Source: Sarcocystis neurona (lineage: Eukaryota > Apicomplexa > Conoidasida > Eucoccidiorida > Sarcocystidae). Taken from it: 64,000 nucleotides of DNA. Made by a program: the position numbers and the translations under genes. The notes under the pieces are model-generated. The model did no database searches, was not told where the DNA came from, and was given only the letters and a program-made list of their open reading frames with translations. Of this stretch, positions 24,001-39,000 are shown piece after piece. Numbering within the stretch: the first letter of the stretch is position 1; each line of letters opens with the position of its first letter. The stretch spans positions 807,985-871,984 of the forward strand of contig KL647295.1 in the NCBI GenBank assembly GCA_000727475.1. Reading direction: 5' to 3'.

Positions 24001-27000
24001 CGCTGTGGCTGTCCGTGGGTGTCGTCGGCCACCTGTGTCTTCACACACACACACACACATACATATGCATATAGATGTTTGTTGCTATGGAGGGAACGTC
24101 CGCATGTGTAGATGTACCGATTTTCTACCCGGAGACCGGTTCACGTTAACGCCGCGCTACACGTCACCTGCTCCCAAAATGTTGTGCGGAAAGCATGCTT
24201 GAGTGTGCTGCTTCTTTCGAATGAAGGGACGGCTTTGGCGTTGGTGTGCTGGCAGAAGATGCAAATTTTTCTCTCCTTCGTGGAGAACCGCAACTGCTTT
24301 GACCACGAACAATGTCTACTTTCCATCAGTCAACGTGTACAAAGTGAATCCGACTGCTCCGCTGTCAGAAGGAATTCGCTCGAACTCCTTCAGTCGCGTT
24401 AGAAGCAAATAATCCAACTTCTCCCCGCGTCTCGTCTCCCCCTTGCAGTCGCGTAAGCGACGCTAATCGCTTACAGACTCGCCGCTCCCTATCCGTAGCG
24501 GTGCTTCACTTTTGAGTCCACTTAGCGCCCGGTGTCCCTGCCCCGACGAACTGCTGGTGGCTTCAGAGTGCCGTGGACTGGTCCACGGCGTCTCGTCGTG
24601 CGTGTACGTGTATATATATATATATGTATTGTGATGGAGAGAGAAGAAGAGAAAGATAGACAGACGCGTGTGTTTCTACACTGTGTGTCTTCCTATACAG
24701 ACGCATATTCACATGTGGATCAGAATGTGCACATCCGTCCGTCCGGTGCCGGCACTAACACACAAGCACAACAGACTACGTGTGGCACTGAGGCTCCTTT
24801 TAGTGCCTTCGTCTAACGAGCGATAGTAGTGTCTCTTATCCGCCTTTCCGCGCAGGACCGCGTCCCCTCGCGTCCACTCTGAAATGCCTATCCGTAGCCA
24901 TCACTACCGTCTTCTCCATGACCGGCCCACCCGGAGATAGCTATAGGAATTCGTCGTGCGAGTGTGTGATTTTGTCTACGTCGGAGTATCCTGTTGTCAG
25001 TAGTGGTACTCCACCAGCTTGGGAAAACAAGCGCAGATCTCTCCTTGGTTTCTCTTCTCTTCGCGTGCTCCACTGGGAAATCTTCCCGTGACTTCTCTTT
25101 CATCCTTCTCCTCCTCGGTGTCCACCGGTAAAGCCAGACACGTGTATCAAAGCATAAGATATACACGTACACGCGCGCAGCTGTACGTGGGCGCCTGGGT
25201 GTGTGTGTGTGTGTAAATACGTTATTCAGCAGTCCAGTGTTCGTCTCTCTCTTTCTCTCTCTGTGTCTCTCTGTAGAGAGTTGCCTTCACTTGACCACAC
25301 GGCTGCTCGTGCGGGCCCTCTCGTGTTCCTCAGGCGGCAGAGGCGCAAGCCGCACGCGCAGCACAGGGGACGCGGAAGCGGAAGGCCGACGCAGACTTTC
25401 ACTCGGAAGAAGAGGATGAAGAAGAGGAAAAGCTGAAAAGCAAGCATCTTCCTCCCGTCGACCACAGCAAGTGTGTATACACGCGCATGTGTGTACAAGT
25501 GTGCACGCACGCTTTCCTTCTCCCACCCTGTTTACGTGTGTGTAGAGATGGATGTGTGAACCTGCGCACATGTCTGCATGCGCCTACGTCATTTGGAAAC
25601 TCCGAATAATGAGACCTCAGAGTGAGGTTTCCATCTGCCGTGGTTTTCCACTTTGGCGTCAAAGTAGGCGACTCCGCCAGCCATTCTCACATGCATCTAG
25701 TTTATCTTCGCACACGGACGTGTGGTTCGGGACGTCTTACTTTTTCTGTGCGTATCCATCTGCTTCCACGCGGACGTAGATCCTGCGTCTAGGAATTGCA
25801 GACGGGTAGGGCTTTCGAAAGAGAACGATGTGCGAGCGTAGTCCTCCACGAAAACGTACGCTGCCAAGGTAGACAATTAGTCCCGTGTGTACTGCGCATG
25901 CACACACACGACTCGCCAGTGACATCGGTTTCTTTTTCCTGGCCTCTCTAGTAAGTACGCAAGTAATCTTCACGTGTATCAGCATACACGTGTACGGAGG
26001 CAAAAGAAACATTGTCGCATCCGTGTGTCTCCTATTACGCCATATGTACGTTTTTCGTGAGCAGGTCACAGACCCCTAGCTTCGCCTTGAGGCGCCACGC
26101 ACACCCTCCACAGCATACGTTTCTTCGTTTTGTCCTATGCGCCAAGCGTCTTTCCCGAGTGCCTGCAGGGAAAGCAGCAGACAGAAAAGCGTGTGCAGGA
26201 GCTGGGAACCCCACACTATTGCGCTACAGCGTGGACACATATACATCCCACGTACACGTCTTTCTGTTCGTTCGGATACATATGTACGTACATACTCTTG
26301 TGTACTCATGAGGGGGTACCTACCTCTGCGTGTGTGTACACATATATATCTATGGGTACGATACACACTGTTACCTACGCGTTCATATGCATGTATATGT
26401 ACGTGTGGGTGGGACACGTATCTTCACATACACATATATGTATGTATGTGCACGAGTGCACGTATTTGTATGCGTATACAGAGAGAGGCCTGCGGACATC
26501 TCTCTGCATGTGTGAGTCGCACATGTGTATGTGCGTGAGGCATTTTAGAGAGAGGCAGAGGTACGTATATTTCTCTGCGTATGCGTCTGCGTGTATACCT
26601 GTGCGTGGGTCACCTCCAGTTGTACGTGCCGCTAGGTAGGACAAGACCCACGTCTTTTCACTGTTGTTGTGGAGGACGTAGCAACATTTTCTGCTCCTTC
26701 GGTTCGTCTTTTATTCGCTGCCCGGAGCTTGCAGATTGATGTTTTGAACGGTGACGCCTGCGTGGAAACGATTCGGATCACATCTTTTGCAACGTGACGA
26801 GAGTGTAAACAGGCGCGGCGTGTTTTCCTGTACTCAGAGTTTACCTGTACATTGATGTATGTGTACGTATATGTCGAAGTGCCCCCCAAGCATGCAAGAC
26901 CATACGTATAAGAGACATATACCCCACCCGCTAGATAAATGTACGTAGACAACATGTACATATATATGTATACACATCCCCTTTTAGTATGCAATGACAG

Positions 27001-30000
27001 ATTTGCCTGCAACGACTCCATACGTGGCTCGGCAACTTCGACCTTTTATACTTCCAATATATATCTACATACATTTGCTAAACGTGCATGAGGTACGCAT
27101 TCTGTTTGCGTACACGTATGTGTGTGTACGTCCGTATATATGTGTGTGTGTATCTCCATACGCATGGGGCAAATACGTGCGCAATGGTGACGGCGCTGGG
27201 AAGCTTCGCTTTTCCATGTTCTCTGTCTTCTTTTGCTGCAAGGTGGATATATCCTCCATTCGTCAAGGACATATACAAGGAATTTAAACAAATAGGAGAG
27301 CTAACGCATGCGGCAGTAGGAGAGTTAAAGCGGTCGCTACAGCTGCGCACCTTCGGCAAAAATGTGCCGCGACCCATCGCGTCTTTCCTACATCTCAAAG
27401 ATACTTTCTCTTCCGTAAGAACAACACACTTCAGCTGCGCGGGCAACAGTGTAGGAGCAGCAGGAACAGTTCGAGCAGTAGCAACAAGAAGCAACACGAG
27501 CAGCAGCATCAGCTGCAACCGCAGCCGCAGCAGGAACTGCAGCACCAACCGTCGCAGCAGTACGAGCAGCAAAACTAGCTCCGGTTGTGGCAGGAAAAAC
27601 ACCAGTAGCAGCAACGCTTGCTGGAGCAACAAAAGCCGCAGCGGCAGAAGTGACGACAGCAGCAGCAACAATACTAGCGACGGCAGCTGTAGCAGCAGGG
27701 GCGACGACAACAGTGACAGCAGCAGAGGCATGCGTAGAAGCAGCGGAGAGAGAGGACTGGGAAGAAACCAGCAGCCGTAGCAGCGACAACGAAAGCAAAA
27801 GTGAGAGCAGCAGTAACAGCACCGACAACGAAAGTAGCAGGTAGAGCAGCAGCAACAGCAAGTCAAGGAGCGACATCCGCAGAAGCAGAAGCAGAAGGAG
27901 CAGCAGGTGCAAAGGTGCATAGTTGAATTTCTGGCGACGCTGTAGTTGACTGGGTAGATAAGTAGTACATTCTCTCATCACTCCGCTCAGACACTCGTGT
28001 GTACATTATAGAGCACTGTACACATCTCTGTGTTTGCTTGCATGTCTGCCGCTGTAGGTATTGTTCACGGGACTACACAAGAGGGGATTTTCGCTTCCTA
28101 CGCCGATTCAGTCGGCGGCCATACCCTGCCTCCTTCGCGGTCGGGATCTCCTCGCCGGTACGTGGCTGTCATTAGTAGTGATACTGCGCCCGTACAAAAC
28201 TGCCTGTAACCTATATATGTACACATCTCTAAGTGTATCCACACTAAGTAGGTGTACCTGTACACCTTCGTAGAAGTGCTGCACTTCTCTATATCTTTAT
28301 CTCTCTATGTATGGCCGTGGACTGCGTATGCGCGTACGTGTGTGTGCCAGTTTATAGATGGGTGTCCGCTATGTGTGTGCCCACATACGCACCTATGAGC
28401 CTCGTCTTTGTCTATTCGCACACACGCGGTACAAAAATTGTGGGGAGCGATATATCGTCTGTGCGTGTGTGTATCTGTACGTCTATACGTCTACACATTC
28501 TACACAAGGTCGACACATTTCCGCGTATGTCTGTCACAGCTCGACACGTCTGGACGCTGCTGCTGGTGCTCCGCAGAGGCGTACATACATACATACATAC
28601 GTACGCGTATACCTGCATAAGTCCACGACACACACACACATATGAAGAGGTGTATATATATACATGTATAAATCTATATATATATACGTGTCTGTAGATT
28701 TGTTTACTACGTTGTCTGTCTATACCCAAATAAGCCTGAGTGCGTACATGTGTATTTGTCTTTAGTCATATGTCTCGATGCTTGGGTGTACTACTTTGTA
28801 ATGGGTGTATGCATGTGTGTGTGCCTGTGTACACCTGTGACTGTGTACACATGTTTGTGTACATGTGCGCACTTGTGAACGTGTGCGTCCTTACGTGCTG
28901 CGTGAACAGCTCGTGGATCATCTCTAACAGTGTGGATATGCAAATCTGTGTGTTGCAGTGGCCGAGACGGGTAGCGGGAAGACTGCAGCGTATTTGATTC
29001 CGCTGCTGGCGCGACTGCAGCACCTGCAGGAGGAGCAGCAGTGGCAAAGGCAGCAGGTTCTTCCTGCGCCAGAAGACACGCAGTCTGCTGCTGCCTCTGG
29101 GGGTGACACTTGTCAAGACAGCAACAACAAAGCAGCAACAGCGGGAGGAGGGCGTGGGTTGCTTCCGCATGGCGGCCCCGCGGCGCTCGTCGTATGTCCC
29201 ACACGGTAAGAAGGAAAAACACAGAGCGGCAGCCGCAGATACCGGAGAGCAGCAGGAGTGACGAAAGGAGAACAGATCCGGAGGGAGAGCAGTGGCAGCA
29301 GCAGCAGGAAGATGGAAAGAAAAGCCGGCACCAGCAGGGGTGCGGAAGAGAACGATGCAACTGCAGCGGCAGAAAAGAAACACACAGTCAGTACGAGTTT
29401 TTGGCGAAGAAGCGCAGCAGCGGGCGTGGAAGGATGGGCAGCTGCATGTTACACACACAGGAAAAAGAAGAGTCGACAGCAGCACCGCGAGGAAGGAGGA
29501 TAGCAAGAGTAGGGACAACTGTCGGAGCGCGTGCAAGCGGAGGACAGAAAAAGTAGGAGCAGCTCGAGAGAACAGAAAGAGAAACGCAGGAACACAACCA
29601 CCTACACGTTCACTTGCATGCCGAAACACACTGGTGGATGCACCTACAGGCGGGCGACTATCTTCGTGTGGAGGTCCGCCTACACGCATACAGTCATGCG
29701 CGCATATATATGTATGTGTATTCTTTCTACACATGTATGCGTGTATACGTGTGCGACTATGTGGGTGAATGAATGTTTTGTGTATGTATGTGTATGTGTG
29801 TATACACATGTATGTGTATGTACGTATAGGTATGTATATGTATGTATATGTACGTATGTGTATGTATATGTATGTACGTATTTGTGTATTTATGTATGTG
29901 TACACGTATACGTGTAAGGGAAGATGCGGCTTCTACGTACGGGCGCACGAAGTTGTTGGGGGTCCTGACCTCTGGTATCCTACACTGCGTCGAAGCAGCA

Positions 30001-33000
30001 GGGAGCTGGGAGTTTCGGCAGCGACTGGCAGCCCTTCTGTTGCCGGATCTCTCCCTTGACTCGACTGCGTTACTTATGCGTGTTTTTCTTTGCACCTCTC
30101 TATGTTCTCCCTACATTTGTGCGTGGTTTCCGCCTGCGGCACGTCCACCTGTGTATGCGTCTGCAGCTGTGTACAACAGAGCGTTTTATTATACTGACGT
30201 GTACGTGCATCTACATAGACGTGCCGTGGTGCTTCCTGCTGCAGCTGCTGCTGCCGCCGCCTCCGCAAGGGAAGGTCCCTCCTGCTTCTAGTTGTACTGC
30301 GGAGCTGCTCCGCTGACGCTTCCTGTTACTCTTGTCCATGCTACTACTGCACGTAGTGCACCCGAAGAGAGAGACCTGTTGCTGCTCTTGCTGCTGCCGC
30401 TGATCCCCCTGCGGCTAATGTTGCCGGTCTTGCTGCTGCCACGTGCACAGCAGAAGTGCTGCTGCTCTTCTTGCTGCCGCTGCCGCCATTACTACACCTG
30501 CGCATACGAGGTACTCCTACTGCTGCTGCAACTCCTCTTCGTACCCCTGCGCATTCTGCTGTGCTTGTAGAGAGCTCGCGGTCCAGCTGGACGGCGAGGT
30601 GCACGCGTTGGTATCGAAGTCGAAGAAGGGAGCTGCTGCACTGCTGCTGCGGCGCGTGCTGCTGGCGGGCGGCTTTGATAAGACTGAGCAGTTCAAGCAG
30701 CTGAAGCAAGGTGTTGACCTCGCTATATGCACGCCAGGCCGCGTGATCGACACTGCAGCAACAAAGGGGATGCAACATTTCTTCCAGAAGGTCGTAGCTG
30801 TTGTTGTTGACGAAGCAGATAAACTGGTGAGGAACCTGCACACTTGTGGATTCTCTCGGCGAGAAGGGTGTCGACACATGTGTGCCTGCGGATGTGTGCG
30901 TATGAGCAGGTGGACACGTAGACTGCTGCGAAAGTATCTCGAGGCTTGTAGATGGTATGCGTTTCCATGTGTATGTAGAGGAGTACGTATAGGCGCAGGA
31001 CTGCACCGGTGGTCTATCAGACACAGGGAAATGTGGAAGCGCGTGTAGGGTCGGAGGGGCTGTATATACGTCTGTGTAACTATATAGAAAAGAGAAACAC
31101 GCGATACCGACTAGTATGGGGGAAAAACAATCTACGTACGAATCCATGTATCTGGAGTGACGCAGAATTGCGCAACTACTACTACTACTGCGTTCATGGA
31201 GGGACACACATGTGAGGGACGTCATCAACATCTACAGCGTACACATATATATATATATATATATATATGAGGGTGGACGCACCATTTGTAGTTACACATG
31301 CTGACGTAGACAGCTGTGAGATGTATATAGACGCCTAGAGTTATCCGTTAGACTGCTGTGTGTTTCAAGCGTTCGTATGGACACGAGGCACATAACAGAG
31401 AGTCAAAAAGGTCACCTGGGAGAGCTGGTCTACGGTAAACGTCTACACAAGTGGATGATGTGTGCATGTGTAGACGGGTAACATATTCGTGTTCAATGTA
31501 CGCAAACATGTACACTATGTGTGTAGGTGTGCACACCTTGTACCGCTGTGTGTGTCTGTGTGTGTACGAGGGAAAAGTTTCATGTACTTGCTGGCCAGGC
31601 GTACGCGTGTATGTGTGTGGATGTGGCACGCTGTTGTTGCCGGGGCGTGAACTTTGTCTTCAAAACGAGAGAAGCAAGACCCAGCGTGTGCAGGTAATCG
31701 GTTGTGTGTGCGCACTCGGTTTCCTCCTCCGTGCATTTTCTTCTGTGTGGACCATATAGCGTTTGTGCTGAAGGAGGGGTCTGCCCAATTAGCGGGAAGG
31801 GGATTCGTACGGTGCGCTGCTCGCCAAAGACAATCGGCGAACGTGTTCATCATCGAGACGTTACTGCAGGAGTTTTTGCATACGTGCGTACGTGTATACA
31901 CGTGCGCGTGAAGGCACGTGTGCACCTGCGCGTGCTTGTGAACAACTATACACGTACACACACGTATACACGCATCTACGTAGGCCGTACATACATTAGT
32001 ATAGATACATATGTCTTCTAGGTACGACACGCATATATATATATATATATGGCTTCATTGGTGATACACATATATACATACGCATACGTAAATGAACGGC
32101 TTCATAAGTAATTCGCATGCGTACGTACGTATATATATGTACATATATATGACTTTATAGGTAATACACAGGTATACATACGAACAGGTTTATGTACATC
32201 CCTATGTATATGTAAAACGACATAGTTAATACATACTATATATGCACGTACACATATTACTCTATACGTAGTACGCGTGTGTACATACGCGTATATGTGT
32301 GTATAAGTGGGTTTATAGGTATTGCGCATATATATACACATGTATATATATACATATGTATGACTTTATAAGTAATACACACGTATATATACGTATAGGT
32401 ATATATGCATATATGTGTGTGCAAAGCGACGTAGATAATGCACATTATATATGCATGCGCGCATGTCTACACAAGTAACACACTCTCCGTATAGTATATA
32501 TGGATATGTACACACGTGTACGTGGGTAAGAATGTATACCCCTACGTATACCCCGACGTATCCATCCATAGGTGCGTATCTACTTGGATGCATTTAATCA
32601 TTTTAGACCTGCTCGTGAGTGCTCAGTGAAGTCTTGCGCAGGCGGTATATCCCGTTCAATGTGCCGCATCTGCATCTAGGACGTCGTGCCAAGCTGCTGC
32701 TGCCGCGGTTTACTGCTGCGGTTTGCTGCTGGTGTCGCTGCTGCGGCTGGGTGGACCAGACGCGTGACTGCAGGTGCCCCTGATGGTGCCGTTGCTGCTG
32801 CGACTTTGCTTTTCGCGTGTGCATCTGCGCAGTTGCTTCCCCTGGTGGTCCTGCTACTGTGTTTCCCGCTGGCAAACTCATCTCTACAGTCTCTGTGTAG
32901 TACGTAAGGAGATGCACGCGTATCCAAATATATGTAGAGGGTGTAAGTGATCCTGGAGCTTTCTGCTGCTGGTGGTGTTTCTCAGCGTGGTGCCTCTGCC

Positions 33001-36000
33001 TCTTCGCATCTGCTGCGGCTGATGCTGCGCGTCAGCCGGCTGTGGCTTGGTGTTCGCTCTGCTGCGACCTCGGCTGCGACTTCTCCCGCTGAAGTGCACG
33101 TCCAGGTCGCAGTGGTTTGCACTTGTTGCTGGTGCGGCGCCGTGCTCCTGTTGCTGTGTGGGTCGGCTGCTGCGTGTTGCCTTACGCGTATGAGGCTGCC
33201 CGTGCCCGCTGCTGCTGCTGTTGTCGCCCCCGCTGTGAGCTGCTGGTCTTTCACTGCTGGTGTTCCCCCCTGCGGCTACACATATATATATATATATGAC
33301 GTGTGTCCACGTATCACGGTTATACATCTCTACGTATGCGCACAGCGCTGTGGGTGCAGGCAGCCAGTTCTGTATGTATGTCTCGTGTAAATACATACGC
33401 TACTGGTGTGGTTGTGCTCGTGTTGCATGCTTGGCAGGTTGATATGGGGTTCGAAGCCTCACTGCGTACCATTTTAAATAGCGTTCGGCGGGATCGTCTC
33501 ACTGCGATGTTTAGCGCCACATTTTCTCCCGCTTGCGAGTCTCTTGCGAGGTAACTGCGAGGAGACGTCTTTAAAATGCGAAGCATGCGTAGGGCGGTCT
33601 CTCTTGGGTGTCTTCCTAAAATAGGTTGGTCTAGATTAGAAGCGTGTGCAGCCTAGGGTGTGTTTGTCTAAGAGATAAACAGTCGTAGGCCATGCGTGCA
33701 AAGCGAGTGTGCATTAATATCTGGTTTCGCGGTTGCAATGTGTGTGGTCGCAGAATTTCGTGCATCTACTAGCGTACGTAGTAGCAACAACAGCAGAAGC
33801 AGCAGTAGCAGTGGCGTGTCAAGCGTGTAGCAGGAGCATCGTAGCAGTATATGCAGAATCACATTTTTAGTCCTCGTGGTTGTACTGGCGTGGACAGTAG
33901 CAGTACATATAGTAGTAGTGGTCCCCGTACGCGCTGAAGTGAATGTAGTGGCACTGCTAGTAGTATCAGGAGGTACTCCCTCTGATCGCATTAGTGGCCC
34001 AAGCAGCTCCGCAGCAGTACACCTCTCGGAGGAGAATCGTCAAGGAGCAGGAGCCACGTGGGTGTGGCGTTCTGTAGGGCCCCAGCAGGCGGGGCCAGAT
34101 GCAACGTGGTCATGGAGCTCTGCAGACGTATTACTGACGAAAAGGCAGAAAGGGGTAGGGAGTGTTACGCGGCTGTCTATCTACACTGCACAACCTGCAA
34201 AGGCGGGGGTGTTGATCGGGGCCCGCAGAGAAAGAAGTTGCTTTATTAGGCAGCGGGACTCGTGTGTAAGTAAGAGAAATTCTTTGTTGTGTAGATTTTC
34301 AATCCCCACATCTGGCGGTATTCTGTGCGCACACACGTCTACTATAATACAAGAGTCTTGGGGTCTTTTCCCTCGGAACTGCGGGTGCACACGTGTCACG
34401 TGACGGGGAAGTCGACAGATGTCGTGGACGTGTAAACAACGAGACTACCAGTGTGTCCGGCCATAGGTGAACACATGCGCAAGTGTTCTCGGTCCGCGTA
34501 CGTATGTGTGTGGTGTCTGTAGATATACACACGTCTACGTCTGCATGCACGTGTGTAAAAAGCTAAGTGTCTGATCAGAAGCGGGGCCTGAACGCAGGAG
34601 GCTTCCACGGGACCGCGATGGCTGCCGACACACGTGGTTGTCCTTGGCGGTGCATCCCCTGGAGAAGCGATAGCAGTTTGGACGTGGGCGTATGCGTGAG
34701 CTTGTAATGCTGGCGACATTTGGAGCCCGTGGCGTGCACACGTTGCAACAGAAGGAAAGCGGTTCGTAGATACCGCTTTGTGACGTAGCTCGGCGTCGGG
34801 CGTGAAACGTCCGTGTGAGTCTGCAGCGTGGAGAAGCACGAGTTTATCCGTCCTCCGTCGAGCACCGCATTTAGAAAAGGGGTCCCATTCTGCTTTTGCA
34901 TGCGGAGTTCTACAATCCGTGCGTGCATTTGGTCGCTCCCGCTGCTGCAGGCAATTTCTGGACAACCCCATCAAAATCATCGTCGGCGAGCAAGGACAGG
35001 TGAGGTGCTGCTGTTTCCGGCCGATCGTCCTGCGAGAGCAGCGCTCGTGTAGCCGCCGCTGTTATTGTCGGTGTGTTGCTGCTGGTTGACGGCTCAACGC
35101 GTGGCACTTGCTGCTGCGTGTTTCCGCCGCAGGTGCTGCTGCCGCGTTGACGTGTGCTCATGGCTTCGTTAGCTTGAACGCATACTCTGGTGCCGCAGCC
35201 TGCTGCACAAACCTGTAGCAACAGGGACACTTGCAGACTTTAGTCTGCTGCGTCGGCGCTCGCTGCGGGTCGTATTCCCTGTGTGCTGTCGATGCCGCTG
35301 TCCTGCGTCGTTCTGGCGCCTGTGTAGTAGGCTGCAGGAGACTGCTGCGGCTGTGCTGGTGTGTTTACCGCTGCAGTGCTGCGGCGTGGCGGCTGACGCT
35401 GATGTGAACGTGTTTTCTCGGCAGCCTGCGCTGTTCCCGGGAATTTTGGACGCCCGCTGTGTCTTTTTGCTGCTGGTGCTGCTGTGCTGTGTAGGCCGCG
35501 AAGTCGGTGGAGCAACACGTGGTAATCGTAGCAGACGAGAAGAAGAAGTTTCGGTGGCTCGCGGACAACATCCTCTCGCTGCTGGCCCGTCCTCCCCCGC
35601 ATGCAACCGCGGCTGAAGCGGCAGCACCAAGCGGCGAGGACGAGCAGCAGCAGGGGCGGGTTGCTGTTATCTTCTGCAACACGCAGCAGCGCTGCGAGGA
35701 CTTAGCGCATCTGCTGGAAGAGGAGCTTTCTCAGCACGTGCGGCGGCAACACGAGCAACAGCAGCAGCAGCACGCGTCGCATGGAGATGACCAAGCAGCA
35801 GCAGCAGCGTCAGCAACAAACCTTGACGCTGTGTCTGCGGCTGCTGCCGCCCCGTCCACGCGTGCTGCTGCTGCACGGCTCTTGCAGCTCGAAACCGATG
35901 AAAACCCTTCCGCATTGAAGAGAAACCCTCACCAAACTTTCAAGTGTACGTCTGCTTCCTCTGCACACCAGTGCTGCGAGGGACCCTACGGGAGCATACT

Positions 36001-39000
36001 TACGTTCGTCTCTCTGTTACAGCATCTTCATGTGAATGAATGTATTTATGCAAATATGAAGAAGCCTTTACAGACATCCTTGTGGATGGATAAGCCTGTG
36101 CGTACATAGTGTGTATAGATGTTATGCACCTTGAAGCGAATACATCCATGTATATCCGTATCCATATATGTGTGTATATGTGTGCATATATATATGTACG
36201 TGGACGTGAACGTGTAGTTGGATGCACGTTAACACTGCTTCCTTTGTGGAAATTCGTCGAAAGAGCTGCTCATTCGGTCGCAACTCTTCTCGCGTTGCTG
36301 CTGTTGCTGCTTCTACGTGGTACGCCAGCTGCTGGTGCAGCTACTGCGCAGTCACCGGTTTGGGTGGAGTGGACGACGCCGCGACCCTGCGCACTGTCTG
36401 CGTGGTGGGCCATGTGCCTTACGTGCTCGTCCTGTTAGGTCGCGTGGCTCTCCCGCTTCCCCTCTTCGTAGGCAGGACTGTCCCGTAGGCGGTTGGCAAC
36501 CAATACCTTCTCTCCCCGCCACGAGTATCTCCTGCTCGTCGTCTGTTTCTCTCGTCTTTTCGTAGCGCAGTATGGGCATGCATGCACACGTGGTAACCAC
36601 ATGGCAGGGAGGTCATTTTTACGTTTTCCCTGCGGCGCCAACGCCGTGTTTGAGACTGCCTGTGCTGTCACTGTTCGGTCGCGGCTGTTCCTGCCCCTGG
36701 CTCGCGGGCGCCACGCACTGCTGCGAAGGTACCGCTTTGCTCCTGTTGCTTTTGCGTTCGTTTATGTCTTCTTCGGACATCCGCCTTGGTGCCGGGAATC
36801 TCGTGCTCTGCTGAAACTTTCTTTTGTTGTTGCTGCCCGTGCTGCGCGTGGGCCGCTGCTCCGTGCCGTGGCTGCTGGTGGTGTATGCGTGCCGTGGCTG
36901 CTGGGGGTGTATGCGCATATATTCGTATAGAGTACCGCATGGAGAGGTCTGGTCATACCACCTTGGTCGGCAAACGAAGTCAAGAGTACACGTACGCATA
37001 TACCTGGGTGTCTTCAGAGTGTGGAAGCAAATTCACAACTGCACGTATTACCGTATCACTGCTACAGCGCGCTTTCGTTTGTGCTGCTGTACTTCGATGC
37101 TGCTGGCGCTGCCGTGTGTCTGTTGTGAAGGAGTGCTGCTGCTACTTTAGTTGTGTACATTTCTTCCATCCGCGAAAGATGAATCTGAGTGTGTTCACGA
37201 ATACGTCAGGCCTGTGTAGGACTACGTGTATACGTGTAGGTATGTGAGTGTTCGCCGCTGCTGCTTTGCGTCCGCTGTTTGCTGCGTCCGCTGCTACTTT
37301 GGTGTGCTCTACCGCTGCTGCCGGGACGTCCGTGGTTTGCTGTTTCGTCTCTCCTTCCTTCTGTTGCTTGGCGATTCGCAGACTCCGCTGTGGTACATGG
37401 GGGTCTGAATTTAACGGAGCGCCTCGCCGCCATTCGTCGACTGCACCAGCACATCCTGCATCCCCCATCTGAGTCTTCGTCTTCTGGTGCTGCTGCTTCT
37501 TCCACGTCGTCTTCTACGTGGCCTGCGGGGGCTGGTGCTCCTCCGTTGCTGCTGATTGCAACGGACGTGGCTAGCAGAGGCCTTGACTTCCCCGGAGCTC
37601 TCTCGGTTGTCATTAGCTACGACGCCCCGCAAGAGGCTGAGGTGTACGTACACCGCATCGGCCGAGCAGGAAGAGCTGGTCGCAGTGGACGTTCGTTCGC
37701 CCTTCTGACTCGCGCTGAAAAGCGAGCGGCTGCCTTTATCGTCGAAAGCATGCGCGTAGGCAGCAGCAAACAAGAAGAGACATACGAGTAGGAGAAATAG
37801 AGGAAGACAGGACGATGATGCAAAAGAAGAAGAAAAAACATTGGAAAGTGAAAGCGTGAAGAGGGAAGCGGCAGGAGTAGACGAAGGGGGGGGGCCAGAG
37901 GGAGGAATGAGATTGCCGTAGCGGTTCGCATGCAGCGACAGTCAGGAGTGTGCGCAGGCGGTCTCACCACAGCAGTAACAGCGTTTCCACAGAGAACGCA
38001 TGTTCATGTATAGACGCGTATGTGCATGCGTGTAGGTACATACGTGTACGTATTTATCTATTTTCATCTATTTGTGTGTACAAACCTGTACACCCACGTA
38101 TATACATATATATATGGATGTGTGTGGTGCGTCGCCTGTACGTGCGCATGGTGTGTGTAGGCGTACGTTATGTGCATGTGTAGAGCCATATGAAGTGCGT
38201 GCATTTTGTATGTGTGAATGGAAGGAGGGACGCAGAGAGGGGGACAAGCAAGATGCCGGGTCTTTAGGTGAGATTTGCATTTAGGGGAGAAGCAGCAGGG
38301 AAAAAGAGATCCGGGACTGCCTCCATACGTAGAAACCAGGCGCACACAAGTGCTGCTCACTGTACGGCAGGCAGTTAAATCTTCCCCTCTCTCTACCTAC
38401 ATATATATGTGTATATATGTACTGTGTTACGGGTAGATACGATGTATGTAGGGAGAGTGAGTCTGCTTCTCTGTATTGTGCAACTGGGTGCGAAGTCACG
38501 CCTCGTTTCTGCTTGGGACGTGTGTCTCATTATCCGTCTCCAAGTTTACGTACGTGTTTCGGCCTTCTCTATTGAAACCTTGTATTGCGTCTGCCCGTCC
38601 GTCTGTCCATCCGTGTGTGTAGGTATGTGTATGTACGTTGCAGGGAACGTATTCTTATAGGTACACGTGTGTACATGTACACGTACGCGTATGTTTCCTT
38701 ATACTTTTCTTTTTCTGAGTGTATACGTACGTGTGTATTCATATAGGTTGGGAGACACTGTATGTGAAAGTGCGTAATCCTGCGGAGCACCCTCCCGTTC
38801 CGCTGTGTCGCTTGCGCTGCAGACCGTGGATCAGGAACCGCCGCGGCATGTAGTCGATCTGGCGATGCTCTACCGTAAGCAGCCGCATTCTGCTGTTTAC
38901 CTTTGAACTCTGCACGCACGCGTATCTTTGAATTAGTCGTCTATGTGTGTATATATATACATCATATATCTGTGCGGCTAACTGTGGAGCAGGTGTCTGT

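Noticed and set aside
27078..27920. 280-codon - strand Leu/Cys-rich frame
   Set aside because: It lies antisense to helicase exon 3 and the CAG block of intron 3; composition explains it.
28766..29905. 379-codon - strand frame
   Set aside because: It spans helicase exon 5 antisense plus TG/TA repeats that translate to Thr-Tyr-Ile-His runs.
30344..31231. 295-codon - strand frame
   Set aside because: It is antisense to exon 6, which carries the intact DEAD motif on the + strand.
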